A program made the position numbers and the translations under genes. The notes under the pieces are model-generated. The model worked only from the letters and a program-made list of their open reading frames with translations, had not been told where the DNA came from and searched no databases. From DATEJJ01 sp039649115 (GTDB lineage: Bacteria; Actinomycetota; Actinomycetes; Mycobacteriales; Micromonosporaceae), in the NCBI GenBank assembly GCA_039649115.1, contig JBBWZQ010000397.1, positions 1-46,553 on the forward strand: a stretch of 46,553 nt of DNA. The letters run 5' to 3'. Positions 9,548 to 17,307 of the stretch are shown here, piece by piece (within the stretch, counting starts at the first letter, position 1; every line of letters begins with the position of its first letter).

Positions 9548-10934
9548 GTCGGATGGCGGCGGGCAGCGTGAGGCCCGGCTGCGCGCCGTACCGCGGAAAG
9601 CGCCGGTGCGCCGCGGCAGGCTGCGTCGCGCCGGGCGTGTACTGACCCGCCGGCGCGGCTGGTTCGGCTTCGCGGTCGGGGTGGTCGCCGGTGCCACCGC
9701 CGGCGCGCTGGTCGCGGTGCTGCTGCCCGCCGCGCTGGCCCCCGCCACCGGCCTGGAGTCCGGCGAGCTGGTCATCCTCAGCGGCAAGGACGACAGCGCG
9801 GGCGGCCAGCGCCGGGCCCTGCTCGACCAGTGGAACGCGCTGCACCCGGACAGCCCCGCGCGCATCGAGGAACTGCCCAGCCAGGCCGATGCGCAGCACA
9901 GCGAGATGGTCGCCCGGGCGCAGTCGGGCAGCCATCCGGTGGACATCTACAACCTCGACGTCACGTCCGTCGCGGAGTTCGCGCACGCGGGCTACCTGCG
10001 GCCGGTGCGGGTCACCGACGCCGACACCGAGGGCTTTCTGGCGGCTCCGCTGGCCACCTGCCGGTACGCCGGAAAGCTCTGGGGTCTGCCCTTCAACAGC
10101 GATGCCGGCCTGCTGTTCTACCGCAGCGACCTGGTGCGGGTACCACCCACGACCCTGACGGCGGTGACCGACGACATCGCGGCCGTCCTCAGCCGCAGCG
10201 GCCACGATCCGCGGCTCGTCGCCGGGTACACCGGCCAGCTCGCCGACTACGAGGGGCTGACGGTCAACGCGCTGGAGGCGATCTGGGCGGCCGGCGGCGA
10301 CGTGGTCGACGGCGAAGGCCATGTGGTGATCGACTCGCCGCAGACCCGGGCCGGGCTGCGCTGGCTGGCCACCGGCCTCGCCGCCGGCAACCCGCAGCCG
10401 ATCCTGCGGCAGTCGGCCAGCTTCGACGAGTCGCAGAGCACCAGCGCCTTCTACGACCACCAGGTGCTGTTCCTGCGCAACTGGCCGGTGGCGTACCGGA
10501 CGCTGCAGGCACCGCCCGCGACCGGCCGGCCGGCGGGCACCGGTCCACCGCCGTTCGACGTCAGCCGGCTGCCCGGCCCGAGCGTGCTGGGCGGCCAGGA
10601 CCTGGCCATCGCCCGCGGTTCGCCGCGGCCCCGGGCGGCGCAGGCGCTGATCGAGTTTCTCACCAGCGAGCGCAGCCAGCAGATCCTGTTCGAGCGGGGC
10701 GGGTTCGCCGCCACCCGGGAGATCGTCTACCACGACGCCACGGTGGTGGACCGCTACCGGTACGCGCCCGTGCTGCTCGACGCGTTGCGCGCCGCCCGGC
10801 CGCGACCGGTGACTCCGCACTACCCGCGCTTCACCGAGGTGTTCCGGGGGATCGTGCGCAGCGCGCTGCGCAACGGCGGCCAGTTGCCGGTCGACGCGAC
10901 CCGGGCGCTCGCCGACGCGCTGCGCGGGTACTGA
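9537..10934 (+). CDS. Membrane-anchored extracellular solute-binding protein
   Basis: A 465-residue protein with a basic cytoplasmic N-terminus (about 40 residues rich in Arg), one transmembrane helix (GFAVGVVAGATAGALVAVLL) and an extracytoplasmic family 1 solute-binding fold. Visible hallmarks are SGKDDSAGGQRRALLDQWN, VDIYNLDV, LPFNSDAGLLFYRSDL and a late FLTSERSQQILFE. Family 1 proteins usually bind sugars for ABC importers, but they are normally lipoproteins; this one has an uncleaved-looking anchor and no lipobox. The GTG at 9537 follows GGAGGGGG and lies within the end of the VWA gene. The two genes probably form one complex at the outer face of the membrane. The ligand is unknown. Confidence 0.82.
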   Translation: MSGESDGGGQREARLRAVPRKAPVRRGRLRRAGRVLTRRRGWFGFAVGVVAGATAGALVAVLLPAALAPATGLESGELVILSGKDDSAGGQRRALLDQWNALHPDSPARIEELPSQADAQHSEMVARAQSGSHPVDIYNLDVTSVAEFAHAGYLRPVRVTDADTEGFLAAPLATCRYAGKLWGLPFNSDAGLLFYRSDLVRVPPTTLTAVTDDIAAVLSRSGHDPRLVAGYTGQLADYEGLTVNALEAIWAAGGDVVDGEGHVVIDSPQTRAGLRWLATGLAAGNPQPILRQSASFDESQSTSAFYDHQVLFLRNWPVAYRTLQAPPATGRPAGTGPPPFDVSRLPGPSVLGGQDLAIARGSPRPRAAQALIEFLTSERSQQILFERGGFAATREIVYHDATVVDRYRYAPVLLDALRAARPRPVTPHYPRFTEVFRGIVRSALRNGGQLPVDATRALADALRGY

Positions 10935-11084
10935 CCCGGCCGGCACGCACCTCGCTGGCCGCGCTCAGCCGCCCGGCCGGAACGCGCCGGCCAGATCTGA
11001 GTCCGCCGGTCACGAACTGCGGTTGCCCGCACCTGAAATTTTCCGTCGAAATCCCGGAAGTTTGCAGGACGCCTCACCTGCATC

Positions 11085-11113
11085 TTGACGGGATAGACGC
11101 TCGTCTCTAGCGT
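11085..11113 (+). promoter_or_regulatory. Candidate promoter of the CE1 esterase gene
   Basis: TTGACG at 11085-11090, a 17-base spacer, then TAGCGT at 11108-11113: a good housekeeping-sigma match. The predicted transcription start near 11120 is 66 bases before the esterase ATG and just upstream of the palindrome at 11143. Confidence 0.55.
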
Positions 11114-11142
11114 CCATGAGCTAGGGAGCGGAGCGCGGCGAT

Positions 11143-11153
11143 CGAAACTTTCG
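11143..11153. promoter_or_regulatory. Palindromic operator CGAAACTTTCG
   Basis: CGAAA-C-TTTCG, a perfect 5-base inverted repeat around one base. The same type of sequence (CGAA-N-TTCG core) is known upstream of xylanase and xylosidase genes in Streptomyces, where a repressor binds it. Here it sits 33 bases before the ATG and downstream of the predicted transcription start, as expected for repression by blocking elongation. An identical copy is at 12631. Confidence 0.65.
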
Positions 11154-11185
11154 GCCCTTCCAGCGCGAGGAGACCTGACACACCC

Positions 11186-12514
11186 ATGAAGGCGAAGATG
11201 AAGGCTCTGGCCGTCGTGGCCGCCGCCGGGTTGGCGGCCGGCGCCGGGCTGGCGCTGGCCCCGCCGGCCTCGGCGGCGTCGCTGACCGAGGTGACCAACT
11301 TCGGCGCCAACCCCACCGGCCTGCGCATGTACGAGTACGTACCCAACAACGTGGCCGCGCGCCCGGCGATCCTGGTGGCCGTGCACTACTGCACCGGCTC
11401 CGGTCCGGCGTTCTTCTCCGGCACCGAGTACGCGTCGCTGGCCGACCAGTTCGGGTTCATCGTGGTGTACCCGTCGGCCACCCGCAGCGGCGCCTGCTTC
11501 GACGTGTCCACCCCGGGCGCGCTGACGCACAACGGCAACAGCGACCCGGTCGGCATCGTGTCGATGGTCCAGTGGGAGGAGCAGCACCGCGCCGGCGACG
11601 CCAGCCGCGTCTACGTCACCGGGCTGTCCTCCGGGGCCATGATGACCAACGTGCTGCTCGGCGACTATCCGGACGTGTTCAAGGCGGGCGCCGCGTTCGC
11701 CGGAGTCCCGTTCGGCTGCTTCGCCACCACCGACGGCTCGATGTGGAACACCGCCTGCGCGACCGGCACCATCAGCAAGACGCCGCAGGCCTGGGGCGAT
11801 CTGGCGCGCGGCGCGGATCCCGGCTACTCCGGTCCGCGTCCCCGCATGCAGTTGTGGCACGGGACCGCGGACGCCACGCTGAACTACAACAACTTCGGTG
11901 AAGAGATCAAGCAGTGGACCAACGTGCTGGGGGCCAGCCAGACACCCAGCTTCACCGACCACCCGCAGTCCACCTGGACCCGCACCCGCTACGGCGGTAC
12001 CGGCACCACGGCGCCGGTCGAGGCGATCAGCGTGCAGGGCGGTACGCACAACATCCTGGCCGGTGGCATGGCGGCGATGGTGCTGCAGTTCATGGGTCTG
12101 ATCGGCGGCGGCACTCCGCCGTCCTCCGCGCCACCCAGCACCGCGCCACCCAGCACCGCCCCACCCAGCAGCCCACCGCCCAGCACCGGGGCACCGGGCT
12201 CGTGCCGCGTCACCGACACGGTCAGCGCGTGGAACACCGGCCTGACGGCGAACATGACCATCACCAACACGGGTACGGCCGCCGTCAACGGCTGGTCCCT
12301 GGTATTCACCCTCCCCAGTGGACAGACCATCACCTCCGGCTGGAACGCCACCTACGGTCCCAGCACCGGTCAGGTCACGGCGACGAACGTCAGCTACAAC
12401 GGCACGCTCGCGCCGGGCGCCTCGACCACCATCGGCTTCCAGGCCACCCATACCGGAAACACGGCCAAGCCCGCGACGTTCACCCTCAATGGCAGCACCT
12501 GTACCATCGCCTGA
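11186..12514 (+). CDS. Secreted CE1-type (acetylxylan/feruloyl esterase, PHB-depolymerase-like) esterase with CBM2
   Basis: 442 residues. A signal peptide (residues 1-30, ending PPASA) precedes an alpha/beta-hydrolase domain of the esterase/PHB-depolymerase type: nucleophile in GLSSG (Ser148), acid in WHGTADATLNY, histidine in GGTHNI. A Pro/Ser/Thr linker (about 317-342; repeated PPSTA units) leads to a C-terminal CBM2 with paired end cysteines (SCRVTD ... GSTCTIA) and aromatic residues for cellulose or xylan binding. Likely role: removing acetyl or feruloyl groups from xylan outside the cell. ATG 11186 follows GAGGAG. A strong terminator follows (12525-12558), so it is probably a single-gene transcript controlled by the palindrome at 11143. 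Acetylxylan is the most likely substrate; this is inferred. Confidence 0.88.
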   Translation: MKAKMKALAVVAAAGLAAGAGLALAPPASAASLTEVTNFGANPTGLRMYEYVPNNVAARPAILVAVHYCTGSGPAFFSGTEYASLADQFGFIVVYPSATRSGACFDVSTPGALTHNGNSDPVGIVSMVQWEEQHRAGDASRVYVTGLSSGAMMTNVLLGDYPDVFKAGAAFAGVPFGCFATTDGSMWNTACATGTISKTPQAWGDLARGADPGYSGPRPRMQLWHGTADATLNYNNFGEEIKQWTNVLGASQTPSFTDHPQSTWTRTRYGGTGTTAPVEAISVQGGTHNILAGGMAAMVLQFMGLIGGGTPPSSAPPSTAPPSTAPPSSPPPSTGAPGSCRVTDTVSAWNTGLTANMTITNTGTAAVNGWSLVFTLPSGQTITSGWNATYGPSTGQVTATNVSYNGTLAPGASTTIGFQATHTGNTAKPATFTLNGSTCTIA

Positions 12515-12524
12515 CAGTCGCTCT

Positions 12525-12558
12525 CCGTGCGCCCGCGGCTCCCCCCGCGGGTGCACGG
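12525..12558. terminator. Hairpin terminator after the CE1 esterase gene
   Basis: Left arm 12525-12538 and right arm 12545-12558 pair over 14 positions with a single mismatch, around a 6-base loop. It starts 11 bases after the esterase stop codon. There is no T-run, as is common in high-GC actinomycetes. Confidence 0.75.
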
Positions 12559-12630
12559 AACTGTCTCCGGCCGTCGTAGGCTGTGGGCCGTGGCGGCGGT
12601 TGTTCGAAGGTGTGGATAGACCGGTCTCGT

Positions 12631-12641
12631 CGAAACTTTCG
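12631..12641. promoter_or_regulatory. Palindromic operator CGAAACTTTCG upstream of the GH43 gene
   Basis: Identical 11 bases to the site at 11143. Here it lies 64 bases upstream of the candidate -35 element at 12705, so it would need looping, cooperation with the 12688 site, or a different promoter to act. Confidence 0.6.
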
Positions 12642-12687
12642 GATCTCGCGGGCATAGCCCGCCTACCCGGTGATGCTCAAGCTCAAT

Positions 12688-12696
12688 CGAAATTCG
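12688..12696. promoter_or_regulatory. Second CGAA-N-TTCG operator upstream of the GH43 gene
   Basis: CGAA-A-TTCG, a shorter version of the same palindrome, 47 bases downstream of the 12631 site and 8 bases before the candidate -35 element. It sits inside a slightly longer inverted repeat (12687-12697). Confidence 0.5.
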
Positions 12697-12704
12697 ACGA
12701 TCTC

Positions 12705-12732
12705 TTGACTCTGGTCGGGTGAACGCTAACAT
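12705..12732 (+). promoter_or_regulatory. Candidate promoter of the GH43 gene
   Basis: TTGACT at 12705-12710, a 16-base spacer, then TAACAT at 12727-12732. The predicted start near 12739 leaves a leader of about 75 bases before the ATG at 12816. The stretch 12515-12815 holds no gene: only the terminator, two palindromes and this promoter. Confidence 0.5.
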
Positions 12733-12815
12733 CGTTGCACCTGCGCGTTCCTGGTCGTCTGCGCCCTTCCGCGCGAGCAGGTCCATCCCACCGGCGCGTG
12801 AGGGGAGATGCCGCG

Positions 12816-13883
12816 ATGAGCAAGCGGACACTGGCCGTGGCAACCGTCGCCGTTGCCGCCCTGGGCGCCGGCGCGACAGCTACGGTGTCGGCTCAGGCCG
12901 CGACCGCCGGACGCGGCGTCGGCTACGCGGTGACCAACCAGTGGGCGGCCAGCCCCTCGCCGGCCAGCCAGTCGACACCGACCACGCCGCCCTCGTCCTA
13001 CCCCAACCCCGGCACGGTCACCGGCAGCACCGGCGTGCACGACCCGTCGGTGGTCAAGACCCCCACCGGCGGGTACATCCTCACCCACACCGGCGCCAAC
13101 CTCACCATCAAAACCTCCGCCGACCGGACCGCCTGGCGCGACGCCGGCGCCGTGTTCCCCAACGGCGCCTCCTGGACCCTGCCCTACACCGGTGGCAGCC
13201 GCCAGCTCTGGGCCCCCGACATCTCCTTCCACAACGGCCAGTACTACCTGTACTACGCCGCGTCCACCTTCGGCTCCCGCAACTCCGCCATCTTCCTGGC
13301 CACCAGCCCCACCGGCACCTCGGGAAGCTGGACGAACCAGGGCCTGGTCATCGCAACCAGCAGCAGCGACAACTTCAACGCCATCGACCCCAACCTCATC
13401 GCCGACGACCAGGGCCGCTGGTGGCTGACGCTGGGCTCCTTCTGGACCGGCATCAAACTGATCCAACTCGACCCGGCCACCGGCAAGCGGGCCAACGCCA
13501 CCATCACCAGCGTCGCCCAGCGCACCGGCGGCAGTACCGCCGTCGAGGCGCCGTACCTGTTCCGGCACGGCTCGTTCTACTACCTGTGGGTGTCCTTCGA
13601 CCTGTGCTGCCGGGGCGCCGCCAGCACGTACCGCGTCATGGTCGGCCGATCGACCAGCGTCACCGGGCCCTACACCGACCGCAGCGGCACCGCGATGACC
13701 GCGGGCGGCGGCACCCAGGTCCTCGCCGGCCACGGCAGCATCCACGGCCCCGGCCACCAGGCCGTACTCGCCGACACCGACGCCAACATCCTCATCTACC
13801 ACTACTACGCCGACAACGGCGCCTCCTTCCTCGGCATCAACCGCATCGGCTACGACACCAGCGGCTGGCCGTTCGTCTACTGA
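12816..13883 (+). CDS. Secreted GH43 arabinanase/arabinofuranosidase
   Basis: 355 residues. A signal peptide (residues 1-29) is followed by a Ser/Thr/Pro stretch and a five-bladed propeller of glycoside hydrolase family 43. The visible catalytic triad is base Asp in VHDPSVVK (Asp76), the pKa-modulating Asp in AIDPNLIAD, and acid Glu in VEAPYLFR. GHGSIHGPGHQ near the end fits endo-1,5-alpha-arabinanase-like members. Residues 35-43 (VGYAVTNQW) look like the first strand of a CBM2 that is then lost. I chose ATG 12816 (preceded by AGGGGAG) because the signal peptide then starts with MSKR; upstream codons add only basic residues. NicO follows after 6 bases, so the two may be co-transcribed. Arabinan as substrate is inferred. 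Confidence 0.88.
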   Translation: MSKRTLAVATVAVAALGAGATATVSAQAATAGRGVGYAVTNQWAASPSPASQSTPTTPPSSYPNPGTVTGSTGVHDPSVVKTPTGGYILTHTGANLTIKTSADRTAWRDAGAVFPNGASWTLPYTGGSRQLWAPDISFHNGQYYLYYAASTFGSRNSAIFLATSPTGTSGSWTNQGLVIATSSSDNFNAIDPNLIADDQGRWWLTLGSFWTGIKLIQLDPATGKRANATITSVAQRTGGSTAVEAPYLFRHGSFYYLWVSFDLCCRGAASTYRVMVGRSTSVTGPYTDRSGTAMTAGGGTQVLAGHGSIHGPGHQAVLADTDANILIYHYYADNGASFLGINRIGYDTSGWPFVY

Positions 13884-13889
13884 GGACAC

Positions 13890-15380
13890 GTGAAAGACGA
13901 CATGCCGTCCCTCCTGACCCGACGGTGGCTGCTCCGGCTGGTGGTCGCGGGGTTGCTGGCCGGCACCGCCGCGCTGCTGGCACCGGCGACCCGCGCCGTG
14001 GCACACCCGCTGGGAAACTTCTCGGTCAACCAGTACACGGGACTGACCTTCGCGCCGGACCGGGTGCGGGTGGTCGCCGTCGTCAACACGGCCGAGATAC
14101 CCACCCGGCAGGACCGGTCCCTTGTGGACGGTAACCGCGACGGCACCATCACGGACGCGGAGCGCGCCAACCACGCCGCCAGGGCGTGCGCCGATCTGGC
14201 GGCGGGCCTCACGGTCCGGGTCGCCAGCCAGAGTCTGGTGTGGACGGTGACGCCCGGCGGTTACGGTTACGCGACCGGATCCGCCGGCCTGCCGACCGCG
14301 CGCCTGTCCTGCGGCCTGGCCGCCGCGGCCCGGCTGAACGCACCGGTCACCGTGACCGTGGCCAACATGTACCTCGCCGGCCGGGTCGGCTGGCACGAGA
14401 TGACGGCGACGGGCGACCGGGTGCACGTCGTCGACTCGCCACTGCCTGCGCGCAGCGTCAGCGACGAACTGCGCGCCTATCCCTCGGTACCCGCACCCTC
14501 GTCCGTGCTGGACGTGCGTACCGCCACCCTGCGGATCGCCCCCGGTACCGGCGCCGGCCCCGGTGCCGGCCCGGGTGCCGGCGCCCCGCGGCCGGCCGGC
14601 GGCGGTTCGCTGACCGCCGCCACCGCCTGGGCGGAACGGGGATTCGAGCGGTTGGCCGCCGGCCGGCTCACCCCGCTGCTCGCCGTGCTGGCGGTCCTGC
14701 TGGCACTGCTGCTGGGCGCGGGCCACGCCCTGCTGCCCGGCCACGGCAAGACGGTCCTGGCTGCCTACCTCGCCGGCCGCGCCGGCCGCCCCCGCGACGC
14801 GCTCGCCGTCGGCGCCACGGTCACCGTCACCCACACCGCCGGGGTACTGGTGGCCGGACTTCTGCTGACCACAGTCACCGGGCTGGCCGGCGACCGGTTG
14901 CTGGGCTATCTCGGCCTCGCCAGCGGTGTGCTGATCGCGGCCGTCGGCATCGGCATGTGCGCCGGCGTGCGCCGCCGCCGCGCAGCGACACCGGACGAGC
15001 ATCACCACCACCATCCACTTGGGACGGACGGGGACCACCACCACCCGGTACGCCGCGGCCGGCTGGGGTTGACCGGGATCGGCGTCGCGGGCGGGCTGGT
15101 ACCCAGTCCCTCGGCGCTGGTCGTGCTGCTGGCCGCGGCGGGCCTGGGCCGGACGCTGTTCGGGGTGCTCCTCGTCGTCCTGTACGGGCTGGGCATGGCG
15201 GCCACGCTGACCGGTGCCGGCCTGCTGCTGCTCGCGGCGCAACGGAGGGTTGCCCGGATCGGCGGCCGGCTCTCGCGCCTGGCCAGCGCGCTGCCCCGCG
15301 TCGCACCCCCGGTCACCGCCGGCCTGGTGGTGATCATCGGTGTCGGCATCGCGGCACGCGCCGTGATGAGCCTGAGCTAG
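13890..15380 (+). CDS. NicO/RcnA-type nickel-cobalt exporter with N-terminal extracytoplasmic domain
   Basis: 496 residues. A signal or anchor segment (residues 10-40) precedes an extracytoplasmic domain of about 200 residues that contains a canonical EF-hand loop, DGNRDGTITDAE (near residue 73). A Gly/Ala/Pro spacer comes next, then about six membrane helices with GAGHALLPGHGKTVLAAYL, the HxLxPGHGK signature of NicO/RcnA transporters. A cytoplasmic His-rich loop (DEHHHHH ... DHHHP, near residues 370-388) is typical of metal-binding loops in this family. Likely role: export of Ni2+/Co2+ or another divalent ion. The GTG at 13890 is 6 bases after the GH43 stop; ATG 13902 is an alternative, and neither has a strong ribosome site. 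The link to sugar degradation is unclear. Confidence 0.85.
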   Translation: MKDDMPSLLTRRWLLRLVVAGLLAGTAALLAPATRAVAHPLGNFSVNQYTGLTFAPDRVRVVAVVNTAEIPTRQDRSLVDGNRDGTITDAERANHAARACADLAAGLTVRVASQSLVWTVTPGGYGYATGSAGLPTARLSCGLAAAARLNAPVTVTVANMYLAGRVGWHEMTATGDRVHVVDSPLPARSVSDELRAYPSVPAPSSVLDVRTATLRIAPGTGAGPGAGPGAGAPRPAGGGSLTAATAWAERGFERLAAGRLTPLLAVLAVLLALLLGAGHALLPGHGKTVLAAYLAGRAGRPRDALAVGATVTVTHTAGVLVAGLLLTTVTGLAGDRLLGYLGLASGVLIAAVGIGMCAGVRRRRAATPDEHHHHHPLGTDGDHHHPVRRGRLGLTGIGVAGGLVPSPSALVVLLAAAGLGRTLFGVLLVVLYGLGMAATLTGAGLLLLAAQRRVARIGGRLSRLASALPRVAPPVTAGLVVIIGVGIAARAVMSLS

Positions 15381-15425
15381 CGCGCCACCGGTCGGGCACC
15401 GTACGCCAACGAATGGGAGGACATG

Positions 15426-16841
15426 ATGAGAGCACTCCGCCCCTCGCTGATCGCCGCGTCGGCCGCGGCCCTGCTCGCCAGCGCGGTCTTCGCCCTGCCC
15501 GACGCCGGGGCCGCCACCGGCGACGGCTCCCCCACCGACCCCAACGTCACCTTCGTCGGCCGTTGGGACACCACCAACCCGGCCGCCTACGTGCCCTACT
15601 GGGCCGGCGCCTACCTCACCACCGGGTTCACCGGCACCACCGTCAGGCTCCGACAGCGCAGCACCATCGACCTGTACTACAGCATCGACGGCCGGACCGA
15701 CGCCTTCCTGACCAACGTCAGCGGCACCGTGAACCTGACTCCCACCCCGCTCGCCGCCGGCAACCACACCCTGCGCGTCTCCTACCGCGTGGTGGCCGGC
15801 TCCTACCACGGCGACGCGGTATTCCAGGGACTGACTCTCGACTCAGGCGCCCGCACGTACCAGGCCGGGTTTGCCGCCAAGCTCATCGAGTTCGTCGGCG
15901 ACTCCATCACGGTCGGCACCACCAGTTCCAAGAACGCGCTCACCGCGTACGGCTGGCTGATCGGCGAGCGGCTCGGCACCCGGCACACGCAGATCGCCCA
16001 GGGCGGCGCCTGCCTGGTCGCCACCGCCGACGGCTGCGTCGGCCTGGAAAGCCAGTTCGGCAAGCTCAACCCCAACGCGCCGACCCCCAACTGGGACTTC
16101 AGCCGGTACCAGGCCAACGCGGTCGTCATCAACCTGGGTACGAACGACGTCGGCCACGGCGTGAGCACCACCCAGTTCCAGACCTCCTACATCAACCTGC
16201 TGCGCCAGGTGCGCGCCAAGTACCCGGCCGCGGCGATATTCGCCCTGGAAACCTTCACCCGGCGGTACGCCGCGCAGACACTGGCCGCCGTGCAGACCCT
16301 CACCAGTGGTGGCGACAGGAACGTGTTCTCGGTCAACACGGAGGGCTGGCTCACCTCCGCCGACCTCTCCGACTCGGTGCACCCCAACGACACCGGGCAC
16401 CGGGTCATCGCCGACCACCTCGCCCCCATCATCTCCGCCAGGCTGGGCGGCACCGCGCCGCCGTCGCCGTCGCCGTCCTCGGCCCGGCCGCCGTCGCCCA
16501 GCGCGGCACCCACCGGGTCCGCCGGCTGCACCGTCCGCTACGCCATCACCAGCCAGTGGCAGGGTGGCTTCCAGGGCGACGTGACCATCACCAGCACCGC
16601 CGGCAGCCCGGTCAACGGCTGGACCCTACGCTGGACGTTCCCCGATGGACAGACGATCAGCCAGGCCTGGAACGCCGGCTACACACAGACCGGTGCCGCC
16701 GTCGCGATCACCGACGCCGGCTGGAACGCCGCCATCGCACCGGGTACCGCCGCCAGCTTCGGGTTCCTGGCCAACCAGCCCGGCACCAACAACCGACCCG
16801 CCACTTTCACGCTCAACACCACGACCTGCGCGGTGGCCTGA
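15426..16841 (+). CDS. Secreted CE2-like SGNH acetyl esterase with CBM2
   Basis: 471 residues. A signal peptide (1-30, ending DAGA) is followed by an N-terminal jelly-roll domain (about 35-145), as in carbohydrate esterase family 2. The SGNH hydrolase domain has the nucleophile in FVGDSITVG, the block GTNDVG, and the Asp/His pair in SDSVHPND. A Pro/Ser linker leads to a C-terminal CBM2 (CTVRYAITSQW ... TTTCAVA). CE2 enzymes deacetylate xylo- and manno-oligosaccharides. ATG 15426 has GGGAGG at a spacing of 5; ATG 15423 would leave only 2 bases. The gene is 45 bases after NicO with no visible terminator between. The region after its stop runs into a decayed sigma-factor gene on the other strand. 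Confidence 0.87.
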   Translation: MRALRPSLIAASAAALLASAVFALPDAGAATGDGSPTDPNVTFVGRWDTTNPAAYVPYWAGAYLTTGFTGTTVRLRQRSTIDLYYSIDGRTDAFLTNVSGTVNLTPTPLAAGNHTLRVSYRVVAGSYHGDAVFQGLTLDSGARTYQAGFAAKLIEFVGDSITVGTTSSKNALTAYGWLIGERLGTRHTQIAQGGACLVATADGCVGLESQFGKLNPNAPTPNWDFSRYQANAVVINLGTNDVGHGVSTTQFQTSYINLLRQVRAKYPAAAIFALETFTRRYAAQTLAAVQTLTSGGDRNVFSVNTEGWLTSADLSDSVHPNDTGHRVIADHLAPIISARLGGTAPPSPSPSSARPPSPSAAPTGSAGCTVRYAITSQWQGGFQGDVTITSTAGSPVNGWTLRWTFPDGQTISQAWNAGYTQTGAAVAITDAGWNAAIAPGTAASFGFLANQPGTNNRPATFTLNTTTCAVA

Positions 16842-17119
16842 GCGCCGGGCGGCGTTCCACCGGTGCGGCGACGCAGCCACAGCGCGGCCGGCCGGCGGGC
16901 GATCCCCCACGGCCAGCGCGCGCCGCTTCCCGGCCGGTACCCACCCGAACCGCGCCACACCGCCAGGAACGTGTCGTGCCGCACATCCTCGACATCCGGC
17001 GGTGGCAGCGCGGTCCGCGGGCGGGCCGGCAGCCACGGCGGATGCCGATCCGACAGAGCCCGCAGCGCGGTGTCGCCAACGCGGGCCGCTGCCATGATCA
17101 GCTCGTCGTCGTCCATCAC
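16842..17119 (-). pseudogene. Truncated ECF RNA polymerase sigma factor (region 2 only)
   Basis: From GTG 17119 (or ATG 17116) the minus strand reads DDDELIMAAARVGD, then VEDVRHDTFLAVWRG, GYRPGSG and WGIARRPAALWLRRR. This is the order and spacing of conserved region 2 of an ECF sigma factor, which binds core polymerase and the -10 element. Homology stops at about residue 85 (base 16865), just before the 3' end of the CE2-CBM2 gene. No region 4 (the -35-binding helix-turn-helix) follows; the frame continues through the CBM2 antisense to 16679 without meaning. Several small losses within region 2 also suggest decay. The gene cannot make a working sigma factor. Confidence 0.7.
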
Positions 17120-17307
17120 AGCGCTGTCGCACGAACCCCCGCCACGGTTCGCCGACCCACCGGAATTCTTCCGCGCCGGTGAGCCGCCTGGTGACCAGCG
17201 GTGTCGAACGGCCGGCCCGTGGGAATGTCGGGTGGGTGAGGGCCTAGTCTGTTACTGCCCGCCCTCGGTGTGGCCGTGGTGAAGGAACGAGGGCCGGGAG
17301 TGCGCCG

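Noticed and set aside
12726..15809. Long open frame of over 1000 codons on the minus strand
   Set aside because: It runs antisense through GH43, NicO and the start of the CE2 gene, and its translation is repetitive Gly/Val/Arg/Gln without motifs.
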